Source: Coturnix japonica (lineage: Eukaryota > Chordata > Aves > Galliformes > Phasianidae). Taken from it: a DNA stretch of 64,000 nt. This document shows, piece after piece, positions 39,101-51,356 of this stretch (position 1 is its first letter; every line of letters starts with the position of its first letter). A program made the position numbers and the translations under genes. The stretch covers positions 36,409,830 to 36,473,829 of the forward strand of contig NC_029518.1 of assembly GCF_001577835.2 (NCBI RefSeq), read 5' to 3'. The notes under the pieces are model-generated. The model was not told the DNA's origin, did not search any database, and saw only the letters and a program-made list of their open reading frames with translations.

Positions 39101-42100
39101 AGAACTTATTCAACTCTTCCTCCCTCTAGAACATCCAGAAACTACTCAATCACAAATTAATAGGCTACAGAAACGCAAGTTAATTTAAAACTTACTTTTG
39201 CTCAAGACATTTTTGAGCAGCTCTAAATAATTTTATTTCAAATCTTTTTTAACAAATTAAGAGAAATACAGATTTCATAAAGCGTGGCAACCAAGAAGCA
39301 ATATAAAGCCTCCTGGACTGCAAGAGCTGATGATTGTTCCACATTGCAGTAAAACATCTTCATTTCTAAATACTGACAAGATACGAAACTAAATTCAGTT
39401 GGAGTTCAAAGAACCATCTCTTAGAAGATTCTGCCTGTTACCTTCTTAGTTAATGCCTCCCAGTGGATGTGGCTTCCAGCCCTCAGCCTTACTACTCACC
39501 ACTCACAACCAGATGTATATTCTCCTTTGGCACTCTTGCTTCATATGTTGCTTTATTTCCACACTTATATAAAGGCAACATACCCATGGGCCAAGTAGTA
39601 CAGCCCATAGAATCAAGGATTCTATGAGAAGAGATCACTATGTTACAGAGTACTAACCAAGAGAAGGAGGTGGAACACTTCAGCACCACTACAGCAAGAC
39701 AGCACAAAACAATTCAGTACATTCCTATCAAACTAGCTCCTCCTCCTCCAACAGGCCTTCTTATAGTTCAGATTCAAATAATTCATTAAATCTTACTTTA
39801 AATAATTATCTACTTACATGGAGTCCTTTTTTTCCATATGCTATCCCTCGTCCATAAATTGCACTAACCAGCTCTGGTTCTTCCTGTTAGATTGAAAACA
39901 AGCACTACAGTCAGTTAAAAAATAAGCATTTCTCTTCAGAGCACGTTTAACTCCTGTAAACATTAACTAGTAAGCAATAAACAATCACTGTTGCCAGGCA
40001 AAGATACTAAGTTGATTGTATTACAACCTGTACCTTTATGTGCTCACAACTTCCTATTTAATTTACTGGAAATATTGAGGAATTTATTTGTCAGGAAAAC
40101 AAGCTAAACATCTCAATTAATCTGATGAAAAAGAAGAGATTTCACATGAGAAATAATGCTTTTTACAGAGTGTTTTTTTTACATCAGTTTATAGCAAAAG
40201 CACTCGATAACAAGATACAGAAGAGATACATACTTTCATATTCCTTTCTTCTAGTCGCATTTACGATTTAGTTTTATAACACAAAAATAAATGAGTTTAG
40301 ATTCTACTAGATTCTAGCAGGGAAAAATCTTGTCCAATAATATTTAATCCAGTCATGGTTTCCCATTCAAATATGAAGAACAACAATTGCAAGAAGGCTT
40401 TCTGGGCACAATTACACCTATACTGCCATTTTTTCCCTAAAAGTCAGTCAGGAATCACCTACCATAACCACAAACAGGTACACAGCCATGCTACAGCAGT
40501 CTGCAGAATAGACCTGGTCTCATTTACCTGGGACAACTGCCAGGGAGCAAATTACTTCATTGACTAAACAACAGATAAGTGATACAACCAGTGCTGACAG
40601 TTTGCCAGACTTCAGCTGATTCCAAGTGTACAACTGCCAGTGTCAGCTTCAGGCAACTTTTCTACTTTTAATACAGTGACTAAACATGACTGTTTCGTTC
40701 TGTTAAGAATTCTAATACTTGCTTTATGTTTAAAATTATGGAAGACAAGAGCAACCAGTTTACATTCTCTGAGGCATCCAATCCATGACTTCAACCAAAA
40801 CGTGTGCCTTACAAATCTACTCTATAATACATACATTTTTCATAGCAACTTTCTAGAGTTACTGTATCTTGCTTATCTTGACTCTTTTCCTCCTTCCTCA
40901 TCAGAATTATAAAGTAGGAGGTGCTCTATAATTCCAGGATTTTAGAAGCACAATTTGTCATTAGAAATATAAGTAAATAAAATCATTCCTTATATCAGAA
41001 ACAAACCAATGACAGACCTCTATATATCTGAGAAAAACAAAAAACTGCTCCAAACCTTTTTTGTCCTCTAATAAGCTTCCTACAATTACTTTGTTGAATT
41101 GCTACACTTCTGCTCAATTTAAGCATGAGCCATATGTGATTTGAATTGAAATACACAATACTATTTGTGCACTACCATCAGTTTAGAACAAAAACCAGGC
41201 ACATGCTTCTAGTAGCCACAGATTCTTAGCCATGCAAATACAGCAGTTCAAAATCAGCTTTAGGTGCTGGGCTTTTGTTATTTGTTTGTTTTCTTATGTG
41301 GCTACTTAGACTCATAGAAGATTCAGAATATCACTGAGAACATAACAGGATATTTGACACTAGCAATAAATGATCTCATTTAGTTTTCTCCTTATGTTAC
41401 TAGTAACAACTGCAGCCCACCTCCTCCCACACACATTCACACACACAGAAATTAAAAAGATCGCTGTCAACATCCTAAGACAGAAACTAAAGGAACTTCA
41501 ATTTTGCACGTGTCAGTTTCTGAAGGTGCCCTTTCTTCAAAAAGTCATAAAAACAGTATTCCTACAGGTGAGAAAAATAACCCCCCAAAGAGACACTGAA
41601 CCGCCTCACTTTAAAAGCCTGTTTCTTTTTGGATGCAAAATAAATAAATAAATAAATGAATGAATGAATAAAAAAAAATAACAGAGCAATTGCTCTCACT
41701 TTAAGAACTTTAATTCTACACCTGTTGTGGTAAAAGCCATAAGTTGTAGTTATATATACTTAAGGAGTTCAAAAAGAAAGCTTACCTGCAGCATTGTTGA
41801 AAACTGTCGTATGGCTTCATCATACAAGCCGTTGCCAATCAACACGTAAGCGATTGCTAAAAAGAAGATACAAGTGATAAACATTGTATAAAGAAGATAA
41901 ACATCAAAAAACAGTTGTTTTTAAAATATATTAAATACATCCAAACTGTGAGATGTATTAGTTCTTATATTGCACCGAAGAGGTAGACAGCCAAGGGTTT
42001 TCTAAACCATCATTAAAAATTGTTTTCTTTAACCATTACCTGCCATTTGTTAATTATTCAATTTGGATTACATTCATCAGAGTTGTTTTGGAGTTCTGTG

Positions 42101-45100
42101 TTTGCTTTATACCTCTCCTTTTTACAAGCTGTACGGAAAGAGTTCACGTTAGCTTCTGAAGTACTTGGCCATAGAAAAGACACCACGATTCCCATTGATG
42201 GCCCTAGATGACCCCTCAAGTTGTGACCTTTTTTGACACCTCCATTAGAAAACATTTGATTTTACTCATTTGCAAGTTTTGCTCAACTTTACTAGCTCAC
42301 AATTTTTTCCTTCACAAGAATTATATAGAAAAACTGAAGCAATTCTGTTGTTTTTATGCTGAGATTGAAAAGCACAATCTTTACCCATTTTAAGATATGA
42401 AAGGTTTAAAGTTCTTGCATCCTTCCTTTAGAGCAGAATCCAAGTATTCAACAAAGAAACAGACAACTACTTTTAAAAACATGTTCTGTGGAGACCATCA
42501 AGGAGAGACTGGATCAGGCCCTGGGCAACCTGATTGAGCTGTGTATGCCCCCATTCATTGCTGGGGTGTTGAACCGGATGACCTTTAAAGGTCCCTTCCA
42601 ACTCTAAGGATTCCATGATTCTAGAAGGACCCAGGCTCCTCAAGCTATGACAAACTTGACATAAATGGGCAGGTAGGTGCCAGCCTACAGGCCATACACA
42701 GAAATTGGGTCCTTCTGGCACAATCTCGAGAGTCCACAGAGCAGATAATAAAGACATCATTTTTTTCCTGCTGGATGGTAGTTCAGTATACCCTGAATGA
42801 TTCTATGAGTATAGTCAGGTTTGCCAGATAAATGAAAAAGAGATGTAGCCCTCAAGTTTTGCTGGGTAAATCCTTGAAAGCAGAAGCAAGATTAACAAAA
42901 ATCTACTTAATTATTCTTGCTTTCTTAGATAAATTAAGAGTAAAGTCTCCCCTGGATGTTATACAAGATAGTCTGCTGTCTTCCTTAAAATACACTTTCA
43001 GTAATCTCCTTGCTCTCTCACAGTATCTCTGCTTCTGATGAGGATACACACTTTACACACTTGGAGAAACAGAGCAAGTCACTTCTTCCTCAAAGCTATT
43101 GAGAAAAGCATTCCTTGTTGATTTATTTAAATACCTCCATCTTCTGCAGCAAGTGCACTTTGAAAAAAAACATTAGCAAACAGAGGATTGCAAAAGGACA
43201 AAAACTGCTACTGTGCTGGCAGAAAGAATGTATGGATCTATGCTTGACAGAAACCACATCCCACTGATAAATTTCTCAGGATGCTCAAATAGTTTTAGAC
43301 ATCAGTAATGACAGAAAACGGGAAGTAAAATACATTTTACACTGTATAATAGGATTTAATCATGATTTTTTAACAACTTCATAAGCAGATGCAGTGAGGA
43401 ATTCCAGTGATCATAACAAGAGGGATTCTTGGGAAGACACCAAAGAAAACTCTCTAGGCTTTTTAGGATCATTTTAAATTAATATATCATCTAGGAATGG
43501 TCAGCTTAGCTTCAAAACATTCAGTGCTAGCAATGAGCATGCAATTCACCTGCACAAACCATGTAAGACACCTTACCTAGTTCTTCATTTGTGTTGTCAT
43601 TATCAGTAGCAAATGGAAATCTCTTCTGTTCTGCAAGTGACTTTGCTTGACTCTGTAAAACATCATGGTTTGTAGTGTTTAGCAAACAATGGTAAATAGT
43701 TTAACAGAAATTTAATAAAGAATGCTTTAAATCAAAACGTTAAGACCACTGTGACTAAGAACGAAAACAAATACTCTCCCAGTCTTCTGTAGGGAGAAAA
43801 ACTGTTCTTCAGCAAGATTCTGCTGTCCTTTCTAACATAAGGCTAACCAAACGTTTCAGATGAAAGGACCTTATCACATTTCAGTGGCGGCTGCAATTTC
43901 TGCACCACAACCAAGATGAAGTTTTAGACGTTTAACACGTCCCACTATCAGAGCAGTACATGTTAAGAAAATTCAAAATCATTTAATAAAAGCCTTCAAA
44001 ACTGTTCTAAGAAGAACAGAAAAATGAATTTCTCTCACTGTTCAGTTCTCATCTTTTGCTCCATGTAAACTGCACCTATGCATCTTCTGCTTCACAGAAG
44101 ACAGTCTAACACTTCAAACTTCAGAGAATGTTATCATCTCAATTTCTGAGAAGACTGAACTTTGTCCTTCTCCCACTTTTTTGTTTTTTGGCTCCTTCAC
44201 TCAAAAGAAATCCAATTACTTGTACCCATGACAGGTATTTCAATGACCTACGGGTGCAAAAGTAACCATCCTAAATCAAAAGGACACTTCCTGCCCTGTA
44301 CACCCAATGAGAAGAAATCTTAGACCAACTCTTCAGAGTTTTAAACAATATTTTGGAGGGTACATAAGATCAGCAAAGCATTTTCTAAAAACTGTTTTTG
44401 TTGAAACAAGAGATGATGTGTGAGCTCAGATGTAACAGAGAGAATTAATACTCTACCCAGTACAATGGAATTGAATAGCCCTTCTGTCATTAATTAAAAG
44501 TAATTAAGTAGAACGGATGAATAAGCCAGGCTCTACAGATATACCAGTCTACATTGCACAAGTATTCACAAACCACAAACCTCCAAAAACAATCCTTTTG
44601 CATCATCATTTGTCCAAAGGTAATTTCCAGAAAGCATGCTTCAGAAAGTTATTTTTGGTCTTTAACTCCCCAGAATGTGAAGGCAATACACACTTCAACA
44701 AACTCTGAATACAGTCACAAGTTAGATATCCTGCAGCTCTACGTGCAAAAAACTACAAGTCATTCTGCCTTTGACAAGCGATTGAGAATTTATCACTGCA
44801 TCAGCTTCAAATTAAATGCATTGCGGGGTGACCTCATTGCAGCCTTTCAATACCTGAAGGGAACCTACACCCAGGAGGGGAGTAAACTCTTCGAAAGGGC
44901 TGACAATAGCAGGACACGGGGAAATGGTTTTAAGTTAAAAGAGGGAAGATTTAGGTTGGATGTTAGGGTGAAGTTCTTCACTAGGAGAGTGGTTAGGCCC
45001 TGGAACAGGCTGCCCGGGGAGGTTGTGGATGCCCCGTCCTTGGAGGTGTTCAAGACCAGGTTGGACGTGGCCCTGGGCATCCTGATCTAGTAAAGGTGTA

Positions 45101-47508
45101 TGTTTGGTGGCCCTGCCAGGCAAGGGGGGGTTGGAACTACATGATCCTTGAGGTCCCTTCCAACCCGGGTCATTCTGTGATTCTGTGTGTGATTCTGTAT
45201 TCTTGATCTCTTAAAACAAACAAATAAAAACTACCCTCAAAAAATATTTTTTGAAACTAAGAAACTTACAACAAATTAACATACGTTTCATTGTCTTAGA
45301 AAGAACTGCTGGTACTCCTAGACTAGACAGATCTGACCAGCTTCAATTAATATAAACCACTGGGAGCCCTAGAGACTCATCATGGAGTACTATGAAGCCA
45401 TTCTTTAATGACCAACTTTAGTAGGTTCATACTTGAGCTTTTGGGGACATACGCCTATTGATTAACACATTCTACTTACAGTTATTGGATTAATTCAAAC
45501 TAGTCATGCAGTTCAAGTCAGTTCAACAGTCTATTTAAAATTGATTTATACATTACATTCTTGATAGCATACCAGAATTTTTTCTGTGTTGAGAGAAAGC
45601 ACAGACTCACAAGACGAAGAGCTTCTTAAATCACAGTCTGACTCCTGGAAGTGTAAAAATGATGAATCTAGGGGAAAAGAGAGGTAGTTAATAACTGAAG
45701 GATTCAGACATGCTCCACTACCACATTTTCCTTACGTTCACTACTTCTGTTTATGCTACTGACTAAAAATAGATGGGGGGAAAAAGTTTAAAAAGTCAGG
45801 TAAGGAATAAAAGGGAAAGAAACTGGAAACAGGAGACGTATCCCCATTTGATATGGTGATGCTGATCTCTGGTCCAAGAAACTGAATCTCAAATCATCAT
45901 TCCAATTCCATTCAAACCTAGAAATGATAGTTTCCAGAAAGAAAGGCTGCTGCTGGGAGGTTTCAGTTCTACCTCATTCTTAATGTCAGTCAGAACTCTC
46001 CTCTCTGGTGTCATAGGCAGCATCATCATTAATACATGAGTTGCACCATATCAGTGCTCTAAGTCAGTGACAGCCAGCAACCATCCATCAGGCCCGTTGA
46101 GCAAACTTGATTCTCAAGTCAAAATGAAAAGATGCAGATGTGGCTTACAACCTCCACAACTGTTTCCTATTACAAGGCATAGGGGGCAAGGACCCTTCAG
46201 CCCCTGTCCTTGTCTGCAGGTTAGGTACACTCACAGCTGTACAACACTGTCTGCTTGACAATGTAAAGCACAAACAGCAAAGAAAGTAGCCCAGATCTTG
46301 TGGTGGCTGAAAGAGAAACACTGTGAGACGACAAGGTTCTCGGCTTCTGGGAAAAGAGAACTAAAGCAAGGGTTGAAAGCTTAATGGGACTTTTAAACTG
46401 GCTGTTTGCTTAGCAGCAAGATTTAAGTAGCTGCGTACCAGCCCACTCCTTGCTAGCTGAGGGTTAGTGTGCTGGTTTTTAATTGCCAGCTATGTGACTA
46501 GCAGCAAATGCCAAAAGCAAAGGCAGGAGATGATGGAAGCAGAGCACCACAGATCGATCCCAGTTACTCTGAGCTCTCTCTTTAAAAGCATCCTCTACCA
46601 AACCAAACCCTAACCTTCCACACACATCGCCAGCAGAGCCAGTCACCTGTGCCTCACTAAGAAAGGCCATAAAGTGCTTTGCTATTTATTAACTCGTACC
46701 TAACGCTGACTTTATCTTAACATCGGGTGAAAGTCTTTTCGGGTCTGTGCTGAAGTGTGAGCGAACTGAGGTCAGCCGAGAAGCTTTAGCTACCTAACCT
46801 GGAGTTCCTGTAATGGAACTCTTGGCCCTGTATCACCGAATCACAGAATTATCAAGGTTGGAAAAGACCTAGAAGATCATCTAGTCCAAGCATTACCAAT
46901 ACTTCCCGGCTAAATCATGTTCCTCAACACAACATCCAAACGTTTCTTGAACACTCCCATGGTCGGTGACTCCACCACCTCCCTGGGCAGTGCATTCCAA
47001 TGCCTGACTACTCTTTCCGAGAAGTAATACTTCCTAATGTCCAGCCTGAATCTCCCCTGGAGCAGCTTAAAACCATTCCCTCTAGTTCTATCACCGATTA
47101 CACGAGAGAAGAGGCCAACCCCCAGCTCACTACAACCCCCCTTCAGGAAGCTATAGAGAGCAATAAGGTCTCCCCCGAGCCTCCTCTTCTCCGTGCTGTG
47201 TACATAGGCAGCCCAGACCCAGCAGGCCCCAACATCCCCCCGTGGCCGCAGTGCCGAGCGGAGCCCCGCGCTGACTGCCGGCCTCCTGCCGACTCACCGC
47301 ACTCGGCCGAGTACTGCTCTGCCCACTCCCCCGCCGAGCCGCAGCCCCCCGCCAGGCCCTGTCGCTGCCGGTGCAGCTCCTGTTTGAGCAGGGACAGGGT
47401 CGGGTACTGCTCGGTCAGAGCCCCCGCCACCCGCACCAAGGCCAGGGCCAGCACCAACAGCGGCGCCCACAGCCGCCTCTCAGAGCACAGCCCGCCGGCA
47501 GCTGCCAT
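15709..47508 (-). CDS. TTC13: TTC13, tetratricopeptide repeat protein 13 (complete, 23 coding exons)
   Basis: Human TTC13 homologue: 843 residues from Met at 47508, against about 860 in human. The N terminus is a signal-peptide-like segment (Arg-Arg then [14 protein letters not shown], residues 11-30). TPR units span roughly residues 128-400 (exons 4-11), for example [30 protein letters not shown] and [18 protein letters not shown] conserved C-terminal region of unassigned fold follows (exons 12-23), with blocks such as [18 protein letters not shown] and [14 protein letters not shown]. All 22 introns have GT/AG borders and phases agree throughout. In-frame Mets also lie at 47529 and 47523; I prefer 47508 because it has the better context (aagATGG) and puts the hydrophobic segment near the N terminus. 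The protein ends KKTAVVV where human ends KKL. Its role is poorly known; TPRs imply protein-protein contacts and the signal segment implies the secretory pathway. It is head-to-head with ARV1. Confidence 0.97.
16459..16671 (-). repeat. CR1 LINE 3' end
   Basis: Antisense, starts with two octamer units then GACCCGGGTTGGAAGGGACC. Nearly identical to copies at 32480, 44821, 47870 and 54501, so a relatively young subfamily. Confidence 0.93.
17030..17860 (-). repeat. Old CR1 LINE, long antisense fragment
   Basis: Diverged antisense CR1 spanning the ORF2 C-terminal part (AATCTCCAAGGATGGAGACT) and upstream reverse-transcriptase-proximal sequence (GCCTTTGATGATGTTTATAA). Probably continuous with 18466-18655, which reads further 5' in the same element. 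Confidence 0.75.
18093..18135. repeat. (CA)n(TA)n microsatellite
   Basis: About 13 CA units followed directly by about 8 TA units, in TTC13 intron 22. Likely length-polymorphic. Confidence 0.95.
18466..18655 (-). repeat. Old CR1 LINE fragment
   Basis: Antisense internal CR1 (GACAGTATCAAATACATTGC), consistent with the 5'-ward continuation of the copy at 17030-17860 after an intervening non-CR1 stretch holding the microsatellite. Confidence 0.7.
18667..18900 (-). repeat. CR1 LINE 3' end
   Basis: Antisense, with octamer-type end (AATCATAGAATTATCC), 3' UTR and ORF2 C-terminal region. It abuts the older CR1 just to its left, suggesting insertion beside or into it. Confidence 0.9.
19338..19417 (-). 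CDS. TTC13: TTC13 exon 22
   Basis: Residues 777-802, [19 protein letters not shown] then RSWMNLK. Acceptor tttcag|CTTGTT, donor AAAAG|gtaaat, phase 2 out. Confidence 0.96.
20485..20563 (-). CDS. TTC13: TTC13 exon 21
   Basis: Residues 750-776, [19 protein letters not shown] then SGKIPKGK. Acceptor ttttag|TGTGAT, donor AAG|gtaagt, phase 0 out. Confidence 0.96.
21290..21369 (-). CDS. TTC13: TTC13 exon 20
   Basis: Residues 724-749, [19 protein letters not shown] then MPLSRGS, identical to human. Acceptor cttag|GAAGCC, donor TCAAG|gttagt, phase 2 out. Confidence 0.96.
22062..22197 (-). CDS. TTC13: TTC13 exon 19
   Basis: Residues 678-723, [19 protein letters not shown] through [11 protein letters not shown]. 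Acceptor gatag|AGTTGG, donor GGG|gtaagc, phase 0 out. Confidence 0.95.
23399..23508 (-). CDS. TTC13: TTC13 exon 18
   Basis: Residues 642-677, [19 protein letters not shown] through GFTITITGD. Acceptor tgaaag|CAGTTT, chosen over the AG three bases later because it keeps the Gln conserved in human; donor GATAA|gtatgt, phase 2 out. Confidence 0.94.
25797..25881 (-). CDS. TTC13: TTC13 exon 17
   Basis: Residues 613-641, [19 protein letters not shown] then [10 protein letters not shown]. Acceptor ttctag|TGCTAA, donor AAG|gtaact, phase 0 out. Confidence 0.96.
26964..27053 (-). repeat. CR1 LINE 3' tail
   Basis: Antisense short tail (ATCATAGAATGACAAGG) about 120 bp downstream of TTC13 exon 16. Confidence 0.8.
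27172..27255 (-). CDS. TTC13: TTC13 exon 16
   Basis: Residues 585-612, [19 protein letters not shown] then IKDRILVYH. Acceptor ttatag|GGGACA, donor CATGG|gtaaat, phase 2 out. A CR1 tail lies about 120 bp downstream in the following intron. Confidence 0.96.
28191..28231. repeat. (GGGA)n purine tract
   Basis: Five to six GGGA units decaying into GGAA/GAAA, in TTC13 intron 15. Confidence 0.9.
30617..30709 (-). CDS. TTC13: TTC13 exon 15
   Basis: Residues 554-584, [19 protein letters not shown] through NNHINLI, identical to human over this stretch. Acceptor ttgtag|GATAGC, donor ATCAG|gtatga, phase 2 out. Confidence 0.96.
31531..31663 (-). CDS. TTC13: TTC13 exon 14
   Basis: Residues 510-553, [19 protein letters not shown] through [10 protein letters not shown], nearly identical to human. 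Acceptor tcccag|CAATGG, donor CGAAG|gtaatg, phase 2 out. Confidence 0.96.
31978..32108 (-). CDS. TTC13: TTC13 exon 13
   Basis: Residues 466-509, [19 protein letters not shown] through [10 protein letters not shown]. Acceptor tgtaag|AGATGT, donor AGAG|gtatac, phase 1 out. Confidence 0.95.
32480..32936 (-). repeat. CR1 LINE, 3' 0.45 kb
   Basis: Antisense copy with tail, 3' UTR and about 100 codons of the ORF2 C terminus (minus-strand peptide [20 protein letters not shown] is recognisable). Same young subfamily as 16459. Confidence 0.93.
33628..33784 (-). CDS. TTC13: TTC13 exon 12
   Basis: Residues 414-465, [19 protein letters not shown] through [10 protein letters not shown]. Acceptor ctccag|AGTATT, donor ATAAA|gtgagt, phase 2 out. 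Human has [11 protein letters not shown] where this has [11 protein letters not shown]. Confidence 0.96.
34197..34371 (-). CDS. TTC13: TTC13 exon 11
   Basis: Residues 356-413, [19 protein letters not shown] through [11 protein letters not shown]; last TPR and exit helix. Acceptor tcttag|AGGTGT, donor CGAG|gtgagt, phase 1 out. Confidence 0.96.
34970..35412 (+). repeat. CR1 LINE internal fragment
   Basis: Sense-strand ORF2 3' part, still open over most of its length (peptides [20 protein letters not shown] and [20 protein letters not shown]). It lacks the 3' tail. In TTC13 intron 10, opposite to the gene. Confidence 0.92.
35506..35647 (-). CDS. TTC13: TTC13 exon 10
   Basis: Residues 308-355, [19 protein letters not shown] through [11 protein letters not shown]; two TPR halves. 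Acceptor ccatag|GGAACT, donor AAG|gtatgc. Phase 0 out. Intron 10, which follows, carries a 440 bp CR1 about 90 bp downstream. Confidence 0.96.
35814..36012 (+). repeat. CR1 LINE 3' end
   Basis: Sense CR1 tail (GTGGAACAGGCCCCCCAGGG ... GTCCCTTCCAACTCGGGATA), diverged. In TTC13 intron 9. Confidence 0.85.
36265..36347 (-). CDS. TTC13: TTC13 exon 9
   Basis: Residues 281-307, [19 protein letters not shown] then [11 protein letters not shown]. Acceptor ttacag|GAAGCC, donor TACAG|gtaatg, phase 2 out. Confidence 0.96.
36777..36887 (-). CDS. TTC13: TTC13 exon 8
   Basis: Residues 244-280, [19 protein letters not shown] through FFHRGLLK; one full TPR. Acceptor ttgtag|GATTAT, donor AAG|gtaaag, phase 0. 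Confidence 0.96.
37445..37561 (-). CDS. TTC13: TTC13 exon 7
   Basis: Residues 205-243, [19 protein letters not shown] through [12 protein letters not shown]. Acceptor tcttag|ATACTG, donor GAG|gttagt, phase 0. Confidence 0.96.
38311..38403 (-). CDS. TTC13: TTC13 exon 6
   Basis: Residues 174-204, [19 protein letters not shown] then [12 protein letters not shown]. Acceptor tttcag|GATATG, donor GAA|gtgagc, phase 0. Confidence 0.96.
39818..39883 (-). CDS. TTC13: TTC13 exon 5
   Basis: Residues 152-173, [19 protein letters not shown] then GLH. Acceptor taacag|GAAGAA, donor CAT|gtaagt, 22 codons, phase 0. Confidence 0.96.
41638..41672. repeat. (AAAT)n/(AATG)n microsatellite
   Basis: Tetranucleotide run AATA changing to AATG and ending in poly(A), in TTC13 intron 4. 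Confidence 0.9.
41786..41856 (-). CDS. TTC13: TTC13 exon 4 (first TPR)
   Basis: Residues 128-151, [19 protein letters not shown] then STMLQ. A TPR helix pair opens here. Acceptor tttttag|CAATCG, donor CAG|gtaagc, phase 0 out. Confidence 0.96.
42487..42622 (+). repeat. CR1 LINE 3' end
   Basis: Sense fragment (GGATCAGGCCCTGGGCAACC ... GGTCCCTTCCAACTCTAAGG) with a decayed octamer tail. In TTC13 intron 3. Confidence 0.85.
43577..43652 (-). CDS. TTC13: TTC13 exon 3
   Basis: Residues 103-127, [14 protein letters not shown] then [11 protein letters not shown], almost identical to human. Acceptor ttacag|AGTCAA, donor CTAG|gtaagg, leaves phase 1. Confidence 0.96.
44821..45202 (+). repeat. CR1 LINE, 3' 0.4 kb
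   Basis: Sense copy of the young subfamily: ORF2 C terminus ([20 protein letters not shown]), 3' UTR and octamer tail. In TTC13 intron 2. Confidence 0.94.
45573..45667 (-). CDS. TTC13: TTC13 exon 2
   Basis: Residues 71-102, acceptor ccctag|ATTCAT, donor CTG|gtatgc. Ends [13 protein letters not shown] (human [13 protein letters not shown]). Ser/Cys-rich and less conserved than later exons. Confidence 0.95.
46831..47200 (-). repeat. CR1 LINE, 3' 0.37 kb, next to TTC13 exon 1
   Basis: Antisense copy starting ATCACCGAATCACAG with 3' UTR and ORF2 C-terminal sequence. Its inner end is about 100 bp from the TTC13 exon 1 donor at the edge of the CpG island. Relative to TTC13 it is in sense orientation. 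Confidence 0.92.
47298..47508 (-). CDS. TTC13: TTC13 exon 1
   Basis: Residues 1-70: signal-peptide-like leader then [16 protein letters not shown], matching human [15 protein letters not shown], ending YSAEC. Phase 1 donor TGCG|gtgagt. The frame is open to Met at 47529 (seven more residues, basic). Confidence 0.95.
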
Positions 47509-47606
47509 CTTCGCGCGGCGCATGCGCACCGCTGCTACACCGCGCCCAGGGAGAGGAGCACCGCCCCGCGGGAGGAGATGGGGGGGAGCGGAGCGTCACC
47601 GCGCTG

Positions 47607-47629
47607 CCCCATGGGATATGTAGTCCTGC
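47607..47629 (-). promoter_or_regulatory. ZNF143-like motif 1
   Basis: The minus strand reads GACTACATATCCCATGGGG, fitting ACTACAnnTCCC. It lies midway between the two transcription units. Confidence 0.6.
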
Positions 47630-47665
47630 AGCCGAGCCCCCTCACTGCCGAGGGGCGGGAGAAAA

Positions 47666-47688
47666 CATCAACTCCCGGCATGCACCGC
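47666..47688 (+). promoter_or_regulatory. ZNF143/THAP11-like motif 2
   Basis: The plus strand reads CAACTCCCGGCATGCACC, resembling the 3' part of the extended ZNF143 site (AnTCCCRGCATGC). About 60 bp from motif 1 and on the opposite strand. Confidence 0.55.
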
Positions 47689-47745
47689 GCTCCTTCTTCC
47701 GCCTCTGAATGGAAGTGCCGGCGGGTGAGCCGTGTTGTTGGTGTC

Positions 47746-50784
<3,039 letters not shown>

Positions 50785-50846
50785 AATGTCAGCTCAGACC
50801 TAAAGAAATATGAACAGGATGATGATCATTTTCAAATGAAGAGGGT

Positions 50847-51120
50847 CATAGAATATCCTGAGTTGGAAGGGGCCCACAGTCCAATTCCTGGCTCCACACA
50901 GCACTACCCAAAATTCAAACCTTATGTCTGAGAGTGCTGTCCAAATGCTTCTTGAATTCTGGCAGCCTGGGGTCATGACCACTGCCCTGGAGAGACTTCC
51001 AGTGCTTGACTTACCCTCTGTTGAAGAACCACACAGTTCCATGCTGCTCCCTCAGGTCCTGTTGCTGTCTCCAGAGAGAAGAGATTAGCCTGCACCTCTG
51101 CTCCCCTTGTCTAAGCAAGA
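50847..51120 (-). repeat. CR1 LINE fragment in probable ARV1 3' UTR
   Basis: Antisense CR1 3' region (TCATAGAATATCCTGAGTTG), about 60 bp after the ARV1 stop and upstream of both candidate poly(A) signals. Confidence 0.85.
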
Positions 51121-51177
51121 TCTGTGCCAGCAGGCTCTGAAGACACTGTTTTTATAGTGATAATGAAGATGATCAGT

Positions 51178-51356
51178 AATAAAAATTTTAGTAGACAGTT
51201 TGAGTATGAGCTAAAGTGAGAAGAACTTGGAAGTTTGGCTGTTGAACGTGATGAGCAATGAAACTTCAGCCTTAGCTTATTTTTCTATAAAAAATATGAA
51301 CATTTTCACTATCCTTATAGCTTTATAAATCTGGCTGTGTAAGTGACTGAAATAAA
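51178..51356 (+). terminator. ARV1: Candidate ARV1 poly(A) signals
   Basis: AATAAA occurs at 51178-51183 and again at 51351-51356, about 400 and 570 bp past the stop. Either would leave an antisense CR1 fragment (50847-51120) inside the 3' UTR. Confidence 0.4.

Larger units (their letters stand above)
15833..47297. other. TTC13 introns 1-22
   Basis: Twenty-two introns of about 0.3 to 3.5 kb. Introns 22 (15833-19337), 16 (25882-27171), 12 (32109-33627), 10 (34372-35505), 9 (35648-36264), 3 (41857-43576), 2 (43653-45572) and 1 (45668-47297) hold the CR1 pieces listed separately; introns 22, 15 and 4 also hold the microsatellites listed. The others are unique AT-rich sequence in which I recognise no gene, RNA or transposon. 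Internal open frames up to 150 codons are chance or shadow frames. Confidence 0.8.

Noticed and set aside
44554-45090. 178-codon plus-strand ORF
   Set aside because: Its second half is the CR1 ORF2 C terminus and the first half is unrelated intron sequence.
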